Assembly: GCF_000819765.1 (NCBI RefSeq)
Contig: NZ_CDBT01000015.1
Span: 48,648 to 112,647 of the forward strand
Length of the DNA stretch: 64,000 nt
From: Aeromonas bivalvium
GTDB taxonomy: Bacteria > Pseudomonadota > Gammaproteobacteria > Enterobacterales > Aeromonadaceae
Direction of reading: 5' to 3'
A model generated the notes under the pieces. It was given only the letters and a program-made list of their open reading frames with translations, had not been told where the DNA came from and made no database searches. This document shows, in pieces, positions 1 through 8,846 of the stretch. Numbering within the stretch: position 1 is the first letter of the stretch; every line of letters begins with the position of its first letter. The position numbers were made by a program, and so were the translations under genes.

Positions 1-633
1 CAGGCCGATGCCGGGGCCGGTGTCGTCGCCCAGGCCCGCCACGGCATCGTCGGCCTCTCCGACGAGCTGGAATCGGTCTCCGGGGTCATCGGTTCCCTGG
101 CCGGTCAGACCGATGCCATCGGCAGCATACTCGACACCATCCGCAGCATCTCGGAGCAGACCAATCTGCTGGCCCTCAACGCCGCCATCGAGGCGGCCCG
201 GGCCGGTGAGCAGGGGCGTGGTTTCGCCGTGGTGGCCGACGAGGTGCGCAACCTTGCCAGCCGCTCCGCCGCCTCCACCGAGGAGATCCAGAAGATGATT
301 GACGGTCTGCAGGCCGAGTCGGCCCGGGCGGTGAGTGCCATGACCCAGAGCCGCAACCAGAGCCTGACCGTGGTGGGCCAGGCCGACGAGGCCAACGGGG
401 CCCTGGGCCAGATCACCGCCCACATCACCCAGATCAGCGACATGAACATCCAGGTGGCCACCGCCACCGAGGAGCAGTCCAGCGTGGTGGGCGAGCTCAA
501 TCGCAACGTGGAAGACATCAACCAGCTCACCATGGAAACGACGGACATAGCCCACAGGCTCACCGCCTCGAGCCGCAGCCTGCAACAGCTCTCCGGCGAG
601 CTGGATCAGCTGGTGGGCAACTTCCGCCTGTGA
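1..633 (+). CDS. Methyl-accepting chemotaxis protein, C-terminal signalling domain (5' end outside window)
   Basis: The reading frame is open from base 1 to a TGA ending at 633, so only the last 210 residues are present. The conserved hairpin tip of the MCP cytoplasmic domain is plain ([20 protein letters not shown], then [15 protein letters not shown]). It is followed by the descending helix with TEEIQKMI and TEEQSSVV. This tip binds CheW and CheA in polar receptor arrays. The ligand-binding and membrane parts lie upstream of the window, so the stimulus cannot be named. There is no C-terminal CheR/CheB-tethering pentapeptide; the protein ends QLVGNFRL, which is common in Vibrio and Aeromonas receptors. 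Confidence 0.95.
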   Translation, partial: QADAGAGVVAQARHGIVGLSDELESVSGVIGSLAGQTDAIGSILDTIRSISEQTNLLALNAAIEAARAGEQGRGFAVVADEVRNLASRSAASTEEIQKMIDGLQAESARAVSAMTQSRNQSLTVVGQADEANGALGQITAHITQISDMNIQVATATEEQSSVVGELNRNVEDINQLTMETTDIAHRLTASSRSLQQLSGELDQLVGNFRL

Positions 634-690
634 CACGGGTCAGCGGCGCTGACAACGTCAGGCCGTGACGGGGATTTGTCTCGACAAGAA

Positions 691-752
691 GGGGCGCTGC
701 TGAGGCGCCCCTGCTCTGAACCCAGAAAGCCGCTCATGGAGCGGCTTTTTGC
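691..752. terminator. Two hairpins between convergent genes; second is a bidirectional terminator
   Basis: The first stem is GGGGCGC/GCGCCCC (691-697 with 705-711). The second is AAGCCGCTC-ATG-GAGCGGCTT (727-747), flanked by AAA on the left and TTTTT on the right, so it can stop the chemoreceptor transcript on + and possibly the 767-1981 transcript on -. The stem core GCCGCTC/GAGCGGC recurs in the gshA terminator near 2220. Confidence 0.8.
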
Positions 753-766
753 TGTCTGCCTGTGAC

Positions 767-1981
767 TCAGGGCAGCTTGACCAGGGGCTGATCCCGCAGC
801 TCGGTGGGGCGGCCGTCCTGGATCTGCTCCACCTGGGCCAGGGCCTGCTTCACCTCCTCCCCATTGCGCAGCAGGCGATAGGTCAGGTCGAAGGTCTTGG
901 TCTCCCCAGGTTGGATCTTGGGCACCAGCCCCAGCGGACGCTGGTACTTGGTGCTGTAGGCATAGCTGGTGCCTGGCTCTATGCCGGTCACATAGCCCTG
1001 GGCCCGGGTGTCTGTGTTCTTCCACAGCGTCAGCACAGGCAACTGGCGCGTGTTGTAACCCACCGCCACCCCGACGCTACCCGCCTTGTTGTTCAGCACC
1101 GCCAGGGTATTGCCCTCGGCATCGCCGTAGGGCACCAGGTTGAACACCATCTCGTCGAAGCCCTTGGTGGGCCCCATATAGGTTTGCCAGCCCTTGAGCC
1201 CCGCCTTGGCGTAATCGTTGAACGGGGAGATCTGCTTGACCGGGGTGCTGACCCGCGCCCCCTCCTCCAGGATGGGGGCCCCGAAGTTGCCGTGATAGAT
1301 GATCTGGTACTCGTTCTCGTAGTCCGCGTGGTTGGTCAGCTTGTCCTGCAGGGCAAACTCCGCCTGACCGGGCACCACGCTCAGCTGGGTCCAGGTGACC
1401 AGCTCGCTCATCTTGAAGGTGCGCTCGTCCACCCGGCCCCGCACGTGGATGGCGTAGGGCGGCTCCTCATCCACTGTCACGCTGACCACTGAGGCCGGTA
1501 TGTTCTGCACCCGGCCGTGCAGGCTCTTGAGACGGCCGTCGTCATCCACCCCGGGGTGGCCGGTCCACTCGTAGCCGCAACGTACCAGCATCTCGTTGAA
1601 GCCATCGAGCCAGCCGAGACCGGCGCGGCTCTCCAGATCGATGAAGGCCGGGTTGACCACCTCCTTGACCGGCGAATCCCAGCCGAGGCGCACATCGGCC
1701 CCCTTGACCTCCTTGATCCCCATGCCACGGGTCGGTACCAGGGTGATCTTCATCACCCCGTTGTCGACGATGAGCAGATCCACCCCCTCCTGACGCCCGC
1801 CGTGCAGGCGCTTCTTCTCGATGGAGAAGGGGACCGGGCTCTTGATCCCCAGCTTGTCGCTGGTGATCTTCCAGTCCCCCACATCCAGCCCCTGCTGGGA
1901 ATCGGTCAGCAGGAATTCGGCGGCCTGGCCCGAGCTCGCCCCCAGGGCGAGCAGCACGGCAATGGAGAGTCTCTTCAACAT
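767..1981 (-). CDS. DUF4432 family secreted protein, aldose-1-epimerase-like fold
   Basis: The 404-residue protein starts with a clean Sec signal peptide (MLKRLSIAVLLALGASSGQAA), so it should be periplasmic. The body looks like the DUF4432 branch of the galactose-mutarotase superfamily: the early PTRGMGI stretch, a long run of beta-strand-like segments, and GFNEMLVRCGYEW around residues 125-140. The substrate is probably a sugar or sugar derivative, but none can be read from the sequence. It stands alone, convergent with the chemoreceptor and separated from gshA by a terminator. Members of this family are usually cytoplasmic, so the signal peptide is worth noting. The family call rests on overall resemblance. 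Confidence 0.7.
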   Translation of the reverse strand: MLKRLSIAVLLALGASSGQAAEFLLTDSQQGLDVGDWKITSDKLGIKSPVPFSIEKKRLHGGRQEGVDLLIVDNGVMKITLVPTRGMGIKEVKGADVRLGWDSPVKEVVNPAFIDLESRAGLGWLDGFNEMLVRCGYEWTGHPGVDDDGRLKSLHGRVQNIPASVVSVTVDEEPPYAIHVRGRVDERTFKMSELVTWTQLSVVPGQAEFALQDKLTNHADYENEYQIIYHGNFGAPILEEGARVSTPVKQISPFNDYAKAGLKGWQTYMGPTKGFDEMVFNLVPYGDAEGNTLAVLNNKAGSVGVAVGYNTRQLPVLTLWKNTDTRAQGYVTGIEPGTSYAYSTKYQRPLGLVPKIQPGETKTFDLTYRLLRNGEEVKQALAQVEQIQDGRPTELRDQPLVKLP

Positions 1982-2091
1982 GGCTTTATCCTCGTGTCTC
2001 TTGTTCTTGTGAGTGGTTTTCGTGAAAGCTGAATCGTTTCAGTGATCGAAAACTAGGCGCCTGACGCACCAGACTCAAGGGTCAAAAGGGG

Positions 2092-2158
2092 GAAGTGTGA
2101 GCCGTTTGACAATAAAAACGGCCCTTGCCCTGCTGAAGTGAAGGCTGACTCACACTTC
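2092..2158. repeat. Nested inverted repeats upstream of the DUF4432 gene
   Basis: GAAGTGTGAG (2092-2101) is matched exactly by CTCACACTTC (2149-2158) across 47 bases. Inside sits a smaller hairpin, GCCGTTT/AAACGGC (2101-2107 with 2116-2122). The 274-base gap 1982-2255 otherwise holds only the gshA terminator and, presumably, the promoter of the minus-strand gene ending at 767. The outer repeat may be an operator pair or a foldback leader; nothing here decides which. Confidence 0.5.
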
Positions 2159-2200
2159 GTTTTGCTGTGCCGGGGACGGACCGGGAGCTGGCGATCGGCC

Positions 2201-2237
2201 CATGAAAAGAGCCGCTCATTGAGCGGCTCTTTTCATG
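2201..2237 (-). terminator. gshA terminator (perfect 17-bp stem)
   Basis: The arms CATGAAAAGAGCCGCTC (2201-2217) and GAGCGGCTCTTTTCATG (2221-2237) are exact complements around an ATT loop. The stem contains A- and T-tracts on either side of a GC core, the usual shape of a bidirectional intrinsic terminator. It lies 18 bases beyond the gshA stop. Confidence 0.9.
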
Positions 2238-2255
2238 GTCATGGGAAGGCAAGGG

Positions 2256-3854
2256 TCAGGTCGTGGTCTGGCGAGTCCCGAAGTAGTCCGCCAGGAAGTC
2301 GTCGAACGACAGGCTGTCCCCCCGTTCCCGCTCCCGCTGCTTGAGCAGGGAGTCCCGCGCCTCGCCGGCGAAGTAGGCTTCATCCCAGTATTGCAGCTCA
2401 CCGGCCAGCAGCTGCTCCCGGTATTGGCTCGCCAGGGCGTCGCCGAAGCAGCCGTTGTCCAGGCCTTCCTCCTGCAAGCGCCTGAGCAGGCGCGCCGAAT
2501 AGGTGAGCTCGGGATCCAGCAGCTTCTCCCTGTGCATGGCCAGCGTCTCGCGATAGCGATTGCGGCCGCAGCAGCGATCCAGCAGATCCGCCACCAGCGC
2601 CAGTTCGTCAAACAGCTGGAGGCCGTACTCCTTGAGGCCGATGGCGGCCCCCTGCTCATCTTCCAGGGTCAGGCCGGGACGGCGTCCCTCCAGCACCACC
2701 TTGGTCTGGTTGCGACGGTTGCGGGCTATCTCCTGCTCCGTCAGCTGGGCGGAGGGGCGCAGCAGACACCAGACCAGGAAGACGTCGAAGAAGCGCACCT
2801 GCTCCGCCTCGATGCCGAGGGGGGTGAAGGGGTTCACGTCCACGGTGCGCAGCTCGATGTATTCGATGCCGCGTTGCTCCAGCGCGTCCGAGGGCTTCTC
2901 GCCGCTGCGGGGGGTACGCTTGGGCCGGATGGGAGCGTACAGCTCGTTTTCGAGTTGCAGGACATTGTCGTTGAGCTGGCGGTACTCGCCGTTCACCTTG
3001 ACCCCTATCCTGGCGAACTCGGGATCATGGGTGTTGATGGCGCGGCGCAGGGAGGCCACGTAGGCGGGCAGGTTGTCGTGGCTGATGTCGAGCCGGCTCT
3101 GGGCGCTGCTGGTGTAGCCGAGATCCGACAGCCGCAGCGAGGTGGCATAGGGCAGATAGAGGGTGCCCTTGCCGAGCTTCTCGAACGGCAGCGTACTGGT
3201 CCGCCCCTTGAGAAAGGAGCTGCAGATGGCCGGGGAGGCACCGAACAGGTAGGGCACCAGCCAGCCGAAGCGGTAAACGTTGCGAATAAGCCCCATGTAC
3301 TTCTCGGAGATGAAACGCTGGCTGCAGCAGGGCTCCCCCGCCAGATCCTGCCACTCGCACCAGAAGCTGTCCGGCATGGAGAAGTTGAAGTGGATGCCGG
3401 CGATCACCTGCATCAGGCTGCCGTAGCGGTGCTTGAGACCCTGACGGTACAGCGTCTTCATCTTGCCTATGTTGGAGCTGCCGTACTGGGCCAGGCGTAT
3501 GCTCTCCTCGTCGCCGACGAAGCAGGGCATGGATAGCGGCCAGAGCCGCTCCTCGCCGATGTGCTGGCTGACGTGATGATGGATGTCACCGAGTTGCTCC
3601 ATCAGGCTCTCGATGGAGTCGGTGGCCGGGGTGATGAACTCCAGCAGGCTCTCCGAGTAGTCTGTGGTGATGTTGGCATGGGTCAGGGCCGAGCCCAGGC
3701 TGTGAGGGTGATCCCCCTGGGCCAGGCCGCCATCCGGGGTGATGCGCAGGGTCTCACGCTCCAGGCCACGACGGATCCCCTTGAGGGCTGGCAGACGATC
3801 CGGGGTTCCCAGCGCCGCCAGCAACTCACGCAGTGACAAGCTAGATGTAGTCAT
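2256..3854 (-). CDS. gshA: Glutamate-cysteine ligase
   Basis: The 532-residue enzyme joins glutamate and cysteine using ATP, the first and limiting step of glutathione synthesis in the cytoplasm. It matches the proteobacterial GshA type 1 family in length (E. coli 518) and in motifs: RRGLERETLRI near residue 28, DYSESLLEFITPA near 67, and the SRLDISHDNLP and IEYIELRTVDVNPF stretches in the second half. The first ATG of the frame (3854) is used; the frame can extend two codons to a TTG. The gene is single, ends at its own strong terminator, and lies 62 bases downstream of the M16 peptidase gene. Glutathione made here is the co-substrate the FosA-like enzyme at 8438-8839 would need. Confidence 0.97.
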   Translation of the reverse strand: MTTSSLSLRELLAALGTPDRLPALKGIRRGLERETLRITPDGGLAQGDHPHSLGSALTHANITTDYSESLLEFITPATDSIESLMEQLGDIHHHVSQHIGEERLWPLSMPCFVGDEESIRLAQYGSSNIGKMKTLYRQGLKHRYGSLMQVIAGIHFNFSMPDSFWCEWQDLAGEPCCSQRFISEKYMGLIRNVYRFGWLVPYLFGASPAICSSFLKGRTSTLPFEKLGKGTLYLPYATSLRLSDLGYTSSAQSRLDISHDNLPAYVASLRRAINTHDPEFARIGVKVNGEYRQLNDNVLQLENELYAPIRPKRTPRSGEKPSDALEQRGIEYIELRTVDVNPFTPLGIEAEQVRFFDVFLVWCLLRPSAQLTEQEIARNRRNQTKVVLEGRRPGLTLEDEQGAAIGLKEYGLQLFDELALVADLLDRCCGRNRYRETLAMHREKLLDPELTYSARLLRRLQEEGLDNGCFGDALASQYREQLLAGELQYWDEAYFAGEARDSLLKQRERERGDSLSFDDFLADYFGTRQTTT

Positions 3855-3916
3855 ATTCAAGGCTCATTGTTGGCCGCCCCAGCCGGGGCGGCGCTCAGGC
3901 ATGCCGCACGCCTCCC

Positions 3917-6730
3917 TCAGGGAAGTTGCAGCGGATAGATGGGAAGATGAAGCTCGGCCAGAGGTTTTTCAAGCTTTTGCTTGTCGCCTACCACCACTAT
4001 CACCATGTCGGCCGGGTTGAGCCAGCGGGCTGCACTCGCCTTCAGCGTCTCTTGTGACACCGTTTTGATCAGTTGGCTCTGGGCCTGCACGAAGTCGGGC
4101 TTCAGGTCATACATGATCATCTGCAGCAGGAAGCCGGCCTTCTGATCCAGGGTCTCGTAGGAGAGAGCATCCTGCTGGGAGACGGCGCTGCGCATATAGG
4201 CCAGCTCCACCGGAGTGGGGCCGCTTTTGCGGTAGTCATCCATCTCCTTGAGGAACTGACGAATGGCATCCACGGTCGCATCGGCGCGCACATTGGCACC
4301 GGTGGCGAAGACGCCGACGTCGCGATTGGCGGAGAAACCCGAGCTGGCGCCATAGGTGTAACCCTTGTCTTCCCGCAGGTTGAGGTTGATGCGGCTGTTG
4401 AAGTTGCCCCCCAGGTTGAAGTTCATCAGCCCGGCGGTGAAGTAATCCCCCTGGGTATCGAACGCCATGGCGCGCCGACCGATGCGGATCACCGACTGGG
4501 GCGCCCCCGGCTTGTCCACCAGATAGATGCCGGGTTTGGCCTGCTCCCCCCTGGGCTTGAGATCGCCCAGCACGGGCGCCGTCCCCTTCCAGCGGGTCAG
4601 GAAGCCAAGCTGCTCCTCTATCTGCTGCTGGCCGACATCCCCCGCCACCACCACCTTGGCGTTGGTCGGATTGTAGTAGTGCTGGTAGAAACGCTTCACG
4701 TCCGCCAGGGTCAGCTTCTCCACATCCGCCAGCACCCCGTCAGAGGGCTGGCCGAGGCGGCTCTGCTTGCCGTAGACCAGCTCGCGAAACGCCTGGCCCG
4801 CCAGCCATTCCGGCTGCTGCTCGCTCTGCTTCATCCCTTGCAGCAGCTGGGCCTTGACCCGCTCGAAGTCCGCCTCCCGCAGGCCGGGTCGTTCAAGCAC
4901 CTCGCGCACCAGCGCCATGGTCTGGGGCAGCTTGTCCGCCAGACTGCTGATGGTGATGAGGTTGTTGTACTGGGCGCTGGAGACGCTGATGTCCGAGCCG
5001 AGCTTTTGCAGCTCGTCGCTGAGCTGGGCCTCGGTCAGGCGCACCGTGCCCTGCCCCATCATGGCGGCGGTCAGATTGGCCAGTCCCAGCTCGCCCTTGC
5101 CTTCGGCACGTATGCCACCCGGCAGGGCGATCATGATGGAGACCGCCGGGATCTCGTCACTCCTGGTGCCGATGATCTCTATGTGCTTGTCCAGCTTGCC
5201 GTGCCAGATGGCGGGCACCTTGACGCTCACCGCGTCCGCCGTCCCGGGCTGCACGCTACGATCAAAACTGTCCTTGACCGGGCGCTCGGCCAGCGCAGCG
5301 TCATGCTGGCTATAGTCTGGCAGCTCCCGCCTGGCCGGGGTGAAGTTGGGCTTGGCCACCTGCCAGTCCAGCTTGCCCCTGGGCACCACGCTCAGCACCA
5401 CCGCCGGCTTGTTCGCGATGAACGTGTCATAGGCGGTCTTGACCTGCTCAGGTGTCACCTGGCCGATGGCATCCAGGCTCTTGAACACATAATCGGGATC
5501 CCGGGCCAGCACCTGACCCATGGCGAGCTGGCTCACCTTGCCCGAGACGCTGTCCAGCCCCCAGATGGTGGATGCACGGTACTTGCTGATCGCCTTCTCC
5601 AGATCCTCGGGCTTGAGGCCGCGCCGGGCGAACTCGCCTATCACCTTGTCCACCTCCCCCTTGAGGGTCTTGAGGCTGCCATCCACCGCCGGATTCGGGT
5701 AGGCGTAGACCGTCAGGGTGCAGGCCAGCTCCTCGCAGTAGTGGGAGGCGCCCACGTCCAGCGCCTTGCCGCTCTTGACCAGAGACTGATAGAGCATGGA
5801 GCTGGCCGAGCCGCCGAGCACGTCGGCGAACATGTCCAGCGCCGGCTCCTGGGGATCGCCAAGGGACACGGTCGGGTAGCTGATGTAGAGCAGGGGCAGG
5901 TGCACCTTGTCTTCCAACGTGATGTAGCGGGTCTCGGGCAGGGTGACCGGCATGGGGGTCGGCTCCGCCACCTCGGGACCGCGGGGGATGGGGCCGAAGT
6001 ACTGCTCAATCCAGGCCAGGGCCTGCTTGCTGTCAAAATCGCCCCCCAGGGTCAGGGTGGCGTTGTTCGGGCCATACCAGCGCAGGAAGAACTGCTTGAG
6101 GTCGTTCACGTCGACCCGGTCCAGATCCTCCACATAGCCTATGGGTTGCCAGGAGTAGGGGTGGGTGCGCGGATAGAGCGCCTCGCCGACCCGTTCGCTC
6201 ACCAGGCCATAGGGCTGGTTGTCGACCCGCTGGCCCCGCTCGTTCTTCACGGTGGCGCGCTGGATCTCGAACTTCTTCTGGCTCACCGCATCGAGCAGAA
6301 AGCCCATGCGATCCGCCTCCAGCCAGAGCACCTTCTCCAGCTGGTTGGCCGGGACCGTCTCGTAGTAGTTGGTGCGGTCCTTGTTGGTGGTGCCGTTCAT
6401 GTCGCCACCGGCCTCGTTGATGATCCGCATGTGCTCCTGATCGCCAACGTGCTTGGAGCCCTGGAACATCATGTGCTCGAAGAAGTGGGCAAACCCCGAC
6501 TTGCCCACCGTCTCCCGGGACGAGCCCACATGGTAGGTGACATCCAGGTGCACCAGGGGGTCGGACTTGTCGGGGGCCAGGATCACCGTCAGGCCGTTGT
6601 CGAGCCTGTACATCTGGTAGGGAATGCCGAGCTTGCCCTCCTGTCTGACCTGCTCGGACACCAGGGTGGGCGCCGCCAGTACCGGCAGGGAGAGCCCCAT
6701 GAGAATGCTTAATGGAATGAGTTTGTTCAC
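3917..6730 (-). CDS. M16 family zinc metallopeptidase (insulinase/pitrilysin type), exported
   Basis: The 937-residue protein has a Sec signal peptide (MNKLIPLSILMGLSLPVLAA). Its first peptidase domain carries the inverted zinc motif HFFEH at residues 82-86 and the downstream NERGQR stretch that supplies the third ligand. The second half repeats the fold without the motif, as in two-domain M16 proteins whose C-terminal half only shapes the chamber. Likely role: breakdown of small peptides in the periplasm. The start is GTG at 6730, preceded by GAGG at suitable spacing. The yqaA-like gene ends 24 bases upstream, so the two may be co-transcribed. Confidence 0.92.
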   Translation of the reverse strand: MNKLIPLSILMGLSLPVLAAPTLVSEQVRQEGKLGIPYQMYRLDNGLTVILAPDKSDPLVHLDVTYHVGSSRETVGKSGFAHFFEHMMFQGSKHVGDQEHMRIINEAGGDMNGTTNKDRTNYYETVPANQLEKVLWLEADRMGFLLDAVSQKKFEIQRATVKNERGQRVDNQPYGLVSERVGEALYPRTHPYSWQPIGYVEDLDRVDVNDLKQFFLRWYGPNNATLTLGGDFDSKQALAWIEQYFGPIPRGPEVAEPTPMPVTLPETRYITLEDKVHLPLLYISYPTVSLGDPQEPALDMFADVLGGSASSMLYQSLVKSGKALDVGASHYCEELACTLTVYAYPNPAVDGSLKTLKGEVDKVIGEFARRGLKPEDLEKAISKYRASTIWGLDSVSGKVSQLAMGQVLARDPDYVFKSLDAIGQVTPEQVKTAYDTFIANKPAVVLSVVPRGKLDWQVAKPNFTPARRELPDYSQHDAALAERPVKDSFDRSVQPGTADAVSVKVPAIWHGKLDKHIEIIGTRSDEIPAVSIMIALPGGIRAEGKGELGLANLTAAMMGQGTVRLTEAQLSDELQKLGSDISVSSAQYNNLITISSLADKLPQTMALVREVLERPGLREADFERVKAQLLQGMKQSEQQPEWLAGQAFRELVYGKQSRLGQPSDGVLADVEKLTLADVKRFYQHYYNPTNAKVVVAGDVGQQQIEEQLGFLTRWKGTAPVLGDLKPRGEQAKPGIYLVDKPGAPQSVIRIGRRAMAFDTQGDYFTAGLMNFNLGGNFNSRINLNLREDKGYTYGASSGFSANRDVGVFATGANVRADATVDAIRQFLKEMDDYRKSGPTPVELAYMRSAVSQQDALSYETLDQKAGFLLQMIMYDLKPDFVQAQSQLIKTVSQETLKASAARWLNPADMVIVVVGDKQKLEKPLAELHLPIYPLQLP

Positions 6731-6754
6731 GCTTACCTCGTGAGTGACTAAGGG

Positions 6755-7180
6755 CTAGAAAATCTGGCTGGCCAACAGAAACACCAGGGCATAACGCAGC
6801 AATTTGCCGAGCCCGATCAGGATGAGAGAGCGCCAGAAGGAGAGGCGCAGCCAGCCGGCCAGCAGGCAGAGACCATCGCCGAGCACGGGCGTCCAGGCGA
6901 GCAGCAGGCACCAGTGGCCATGATGTTTGAGCCAGGCAAGCGCCTTTTGTTCCCCACGGCCTTGAAAATCTTCCGGTTTTTTCTTGTAGGTGGCGAGCCA
7001 GCCAAGCCACCAGCTGGTCATGGAGCCCAGGGTGTTGCCCAGGGTCGCCCACAACAGCAGGCTGGCCATGCCCCAGTGCCCCTGGGCGGCCATGGCTCCC
7101 AGCAGCACCTCGGAGCTGCCGGGCAGCAGGGTGGCGGAGGTGAAGGCGCTCAGAAACAGCCAGCCGAGGCTCATCTCCAT
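6755..7180 (-). CDS. yqaA: YqaA family inner-membrane protein (SNARE-associated/DedA-like)
   Basis: The 141-residue protein resembles E. coli YqaA, a small relative of the DedA/VTT membrane family. It shows a hydrophobic N-terminus with the LPGSSE segment, an aromatic stretch ending in WWLGWLATYKK, and two further hydrophobic segments with the re-entrant-type GDGLCLLAGWLRLSFW. The biochemical role of YqaA is not established. The start could be the ATG at 7180 or two codons in at 7174; neither has a strong ribosome-binding site. It lies between the quinone-oxidoreductase-like gene (39 bases upstream) and the M16 peptidase. Confidence 0.8.
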   Translation of the reverse strand: MEMSLGWLFLSAFTSATLLPGSSEVLLGAMAAQGHWGMASLLLWATLGNTLGSMTSWWLGWLATYKKKPEDFQGRGEQKALAWLKHHGHWCLLLAWTPVLGDGLCLLAGWLRLSFWRSLILIGLGKLLRYALVFLLASQIF

Positions 7181-7219
7181 GGGGCGCGCGCCAGAGAAGC
7201 AGACACCGGGGCCGCGCCG

Positions 7220-8182
7220 TTACTCATCCAGGCTCGCTCCCGGCATGCGCAGCAGCAACTTGCCCCGGGTATGCCCCCCCTCGATGGCGGCATGGGCCAG
7301 GGCGCCATCGGCCAGCTCGAACTCGCCGCTGATGCAGATCTGTGCCTCGCCGAGGCGCAGCAGGGTCAGCATCTGGGCCAGCTGCCCGGGATTGGGTTGC
7401 ACCAGCATGCCGCGCACCTCGATGCCGCGCTCGCTTGCCGCCAGCTTGATCGCCTCAGCCGTGATGGTGGGCACTGTGATTAGGCGACCCCCCTCGGCCA
7501 CGCAATCGAGCGCCGCCTTGCCGCTGTCACCACCGACCAGATCCAGCACCAGCTCCACCCGGCCGACCTGAGCGACCCAATCGGGATCGTGATAATCCAA
7601 CAGCCGCTCCGCGCCCAGGCCGTGCAGGAAGCCGTGATTGTCCGGGCTCGCCAGGGCCGTCACCCGTGCGCCACTGGCACGGGCCCACTGCACCGCCAGA
7701 TGGCCCACACCACCTGCACCGGCCAGGATCAGCACCCGCTGCCCCTGCTTGAGCTCACCGTGCTCGAACAGCCCCTGCCAGGCGGTGAGACCGGCCAGCG
7801 GCAAGGCCGCTCCCTGCTTGATGCTCACCTCCTCCAGGGGCACCAGCAGCGCCGCCTGCGCCAGGATGGACTCGGCATAGGCCCCTCCCTCCAGGGGGAA
7901 GCCGACCATGCCGCACACCTTGTCCCCCACCTTGAGGCTATCCACCCCTGGGCCCAGGGCAGCCACCACACCGGCCATGTCATAACCCGGGGTCCAGGGC
8001 AGCTTGTCCTTGTTCTGGGCCGCCGCCCAACCGAGGCCGGCCCGGGTCTTGGCGTCGATGGGGTTCACCCCGGCGTAACAGATGCGCACCCGAACCTCCC
8101 CCTCTGCGGGCACCTTGTCCTGGGAAGGGGTGAGGCTGAGTACCGAGGGGTCGCCGAATGCGGTAATCTGTAACTGCGTCAT
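7220..8182 (-). CDS. NADP-dependent zinc-independent alcohol dehydrogenase / quinone oxidoreductase family (MDR)
   Basis: The 320-residue enzyme is of the medium-chain dehydrogenase/reductase superfamily. An N-terminal GroES-like domain contains GVNPIDAKTRAG and GYDMAGVV. The Rossmann domain begins LILAGAGGVGHLAVQWAR near residue 150, and LDLVGG follows. The cysteine and histidine ligands of zinc alcohol dehydrogenases are absent, which fits NAD(P)H:quinone or enone reductases. The ATG at 8182 is preferred to the one four codons upstream because CAGGATGG sits at proper spacing. Substrate unknown. Convergent-free context: it is divergent from the small membrane protein at 8239. Confidence 0.85.
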   Translation of the reverse strand: MTQLQITAFGDPSVLSLTPSQDKVPAEGEVRVRICYAGVNPIDAKTRAGLGWAAAQNKDKLPWTPGYDMAGVVAALGPGVDSLKVGDKVCGMVGFPLEGGAYAESILAQAALLVPLEEVSIKQGAALPLAGLTAWQGLFEHGELKQGQRVLILAGAGGVGHLAVQWARASGARVTALASPDNHGFLHGLGAERLLDYHDPDWVAQVGRVELVLDLVGGDSGKAALDCVAEGGRLITVPTITAEAIKLAASERGIEVRGMLVQPNPGQLAQMLTLLRLGEAQICISGEFELADGALAHAAIEGGHTRGKLLLRMPGASLDE

Positions 8183-8238
8183 TGCACAATCCATCCTGTT
8201 GATTGATCAAGGGTCAACAGAATAACAGCGAGGACACC

Positions 8239-8406
8239 ATGGCTCGAATGTTTCTTATCCCCCTGCTGCTGGCGCTGGCCTGGTGGGCCTTCCTGCTCTA
8301 TTTTCGCATTCCCATCAAGCAGGGGGCCAAGGGGTTTTACTGGATCATCGGCATCGGCGGCGGGCTTGCCGCCTTCCTCAGCCTGATGATGGTGCTGACT
8401 CACTAG
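8239..8406 (+). CDS. Small inner-membrane protein of unknown function
   Basis: A 55-residue protein ([18 protein letters not shown]...) with two hydrophobic segments, residues 3-20 and 31-52, joined by a short basic loop ([10 protein letters not shown]). GAGG lies 5-7 bases before the ATG. The frame extends upstream to an earlier ATG at 8203, but that stretch is polar and has no ribosome-binding site. It precedes the FosA-like gene by 31 bases on the same strand. Function not recognised; the length and two-helix hairpin resemble small membrane proteins often conserved in Aeromonas and Vibrio. Confidence 0.65.
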   Translation: MARMFLIPLLLALAWWAFLLYFRIPIKQGAKGFYWIIGIGGGLAAFLSLMMVLTH

Positions 8407-8437
8407 GGTTTGTCGATTGAGAGAGAACGAAGCATCT

Positions 8438-8839
8438 ATGCTGCAGGGGCTGAATCATCTCACCCTGGCCACCGGCGACCTCGACAAGAGCCTGGCCTTC
8501 TACGTCGACCTGCTGGGATGTCGCCCCAGGGTGAAGTGGGCGCGGGGCGCCTATCTGACCCTGGGGGAATTATGGCTCTGCCTCTCCTGCGATCTCCCCC
8601 GACCGGCCGGGGACTACAGCCATGTCGCCTTTGGCATCCCGGCCGAGCACTTTGCTCCCTTCTGTGCCCGCCTGCGCGCGGCAGGGGTCGTGGAGTGGAA
8701 AACCAATCGCAGCGAGGGGGACTCCTTTTATCTGAAGGATCCCGACGGTCACCGGCTGGAGATCCACGTCGGCGACCTGGAGAGCCGGCTCGCCTCCCTC
8801 AGGGAGGCGCCCTACCAGGGCCTGGTCTGGTTCGATTGA
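8438..8839 (+). CDS. fosA: FosA-type fosfomycin glutathione transferase
   Basis: The 133-residue vicinal-oxygen-chelate protein aligns closely with FosA. The metal ligands are in place as His7 (LNHLTLA), His62 (YSHVAFG) and Glu108 (HRLEIHVG). Substrate and potassium-loop residues Thr9, Trp46, Lys88, Ser92, Ser96, Tyr98 and Arg117 are also present, with SEGDSFY at 92-98 as in Pseudomonas FosA. The enzyme opens the fosfomycin epoxide with glutathione, using Mn2+ and K+. The start at 8438 matches the family's usual N-terminus (MLQxLNHLTLA); the frame extends upstream by seven codons. No mobile element is adjacent and base use is like its neighbours, so this is an intrinsic chromosomal gene. Confidence 0.88.
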   Translation: MLQGLNHLTLATGDLDKSLAFYVDLLGCRPRVKWARGAYLTLGELWLCLSCDLPRPAGDYSHVAFGIPAEHFAPFCARLRAAGVVEWKTNRSEGDSFYLKDPDGHRLEIHVGDLESRLASLREAPYQGLVWFD

Positions 8840-8846
8840 GCCAGAG

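Noticed and set aside
4073-6712. 879-residue plus-strand ORF antisense to the M16 peptidase
   Set aside because: Shadow frame; no ribosome-binding site or recognisable domain, and codon use fits the minus-strand gene.
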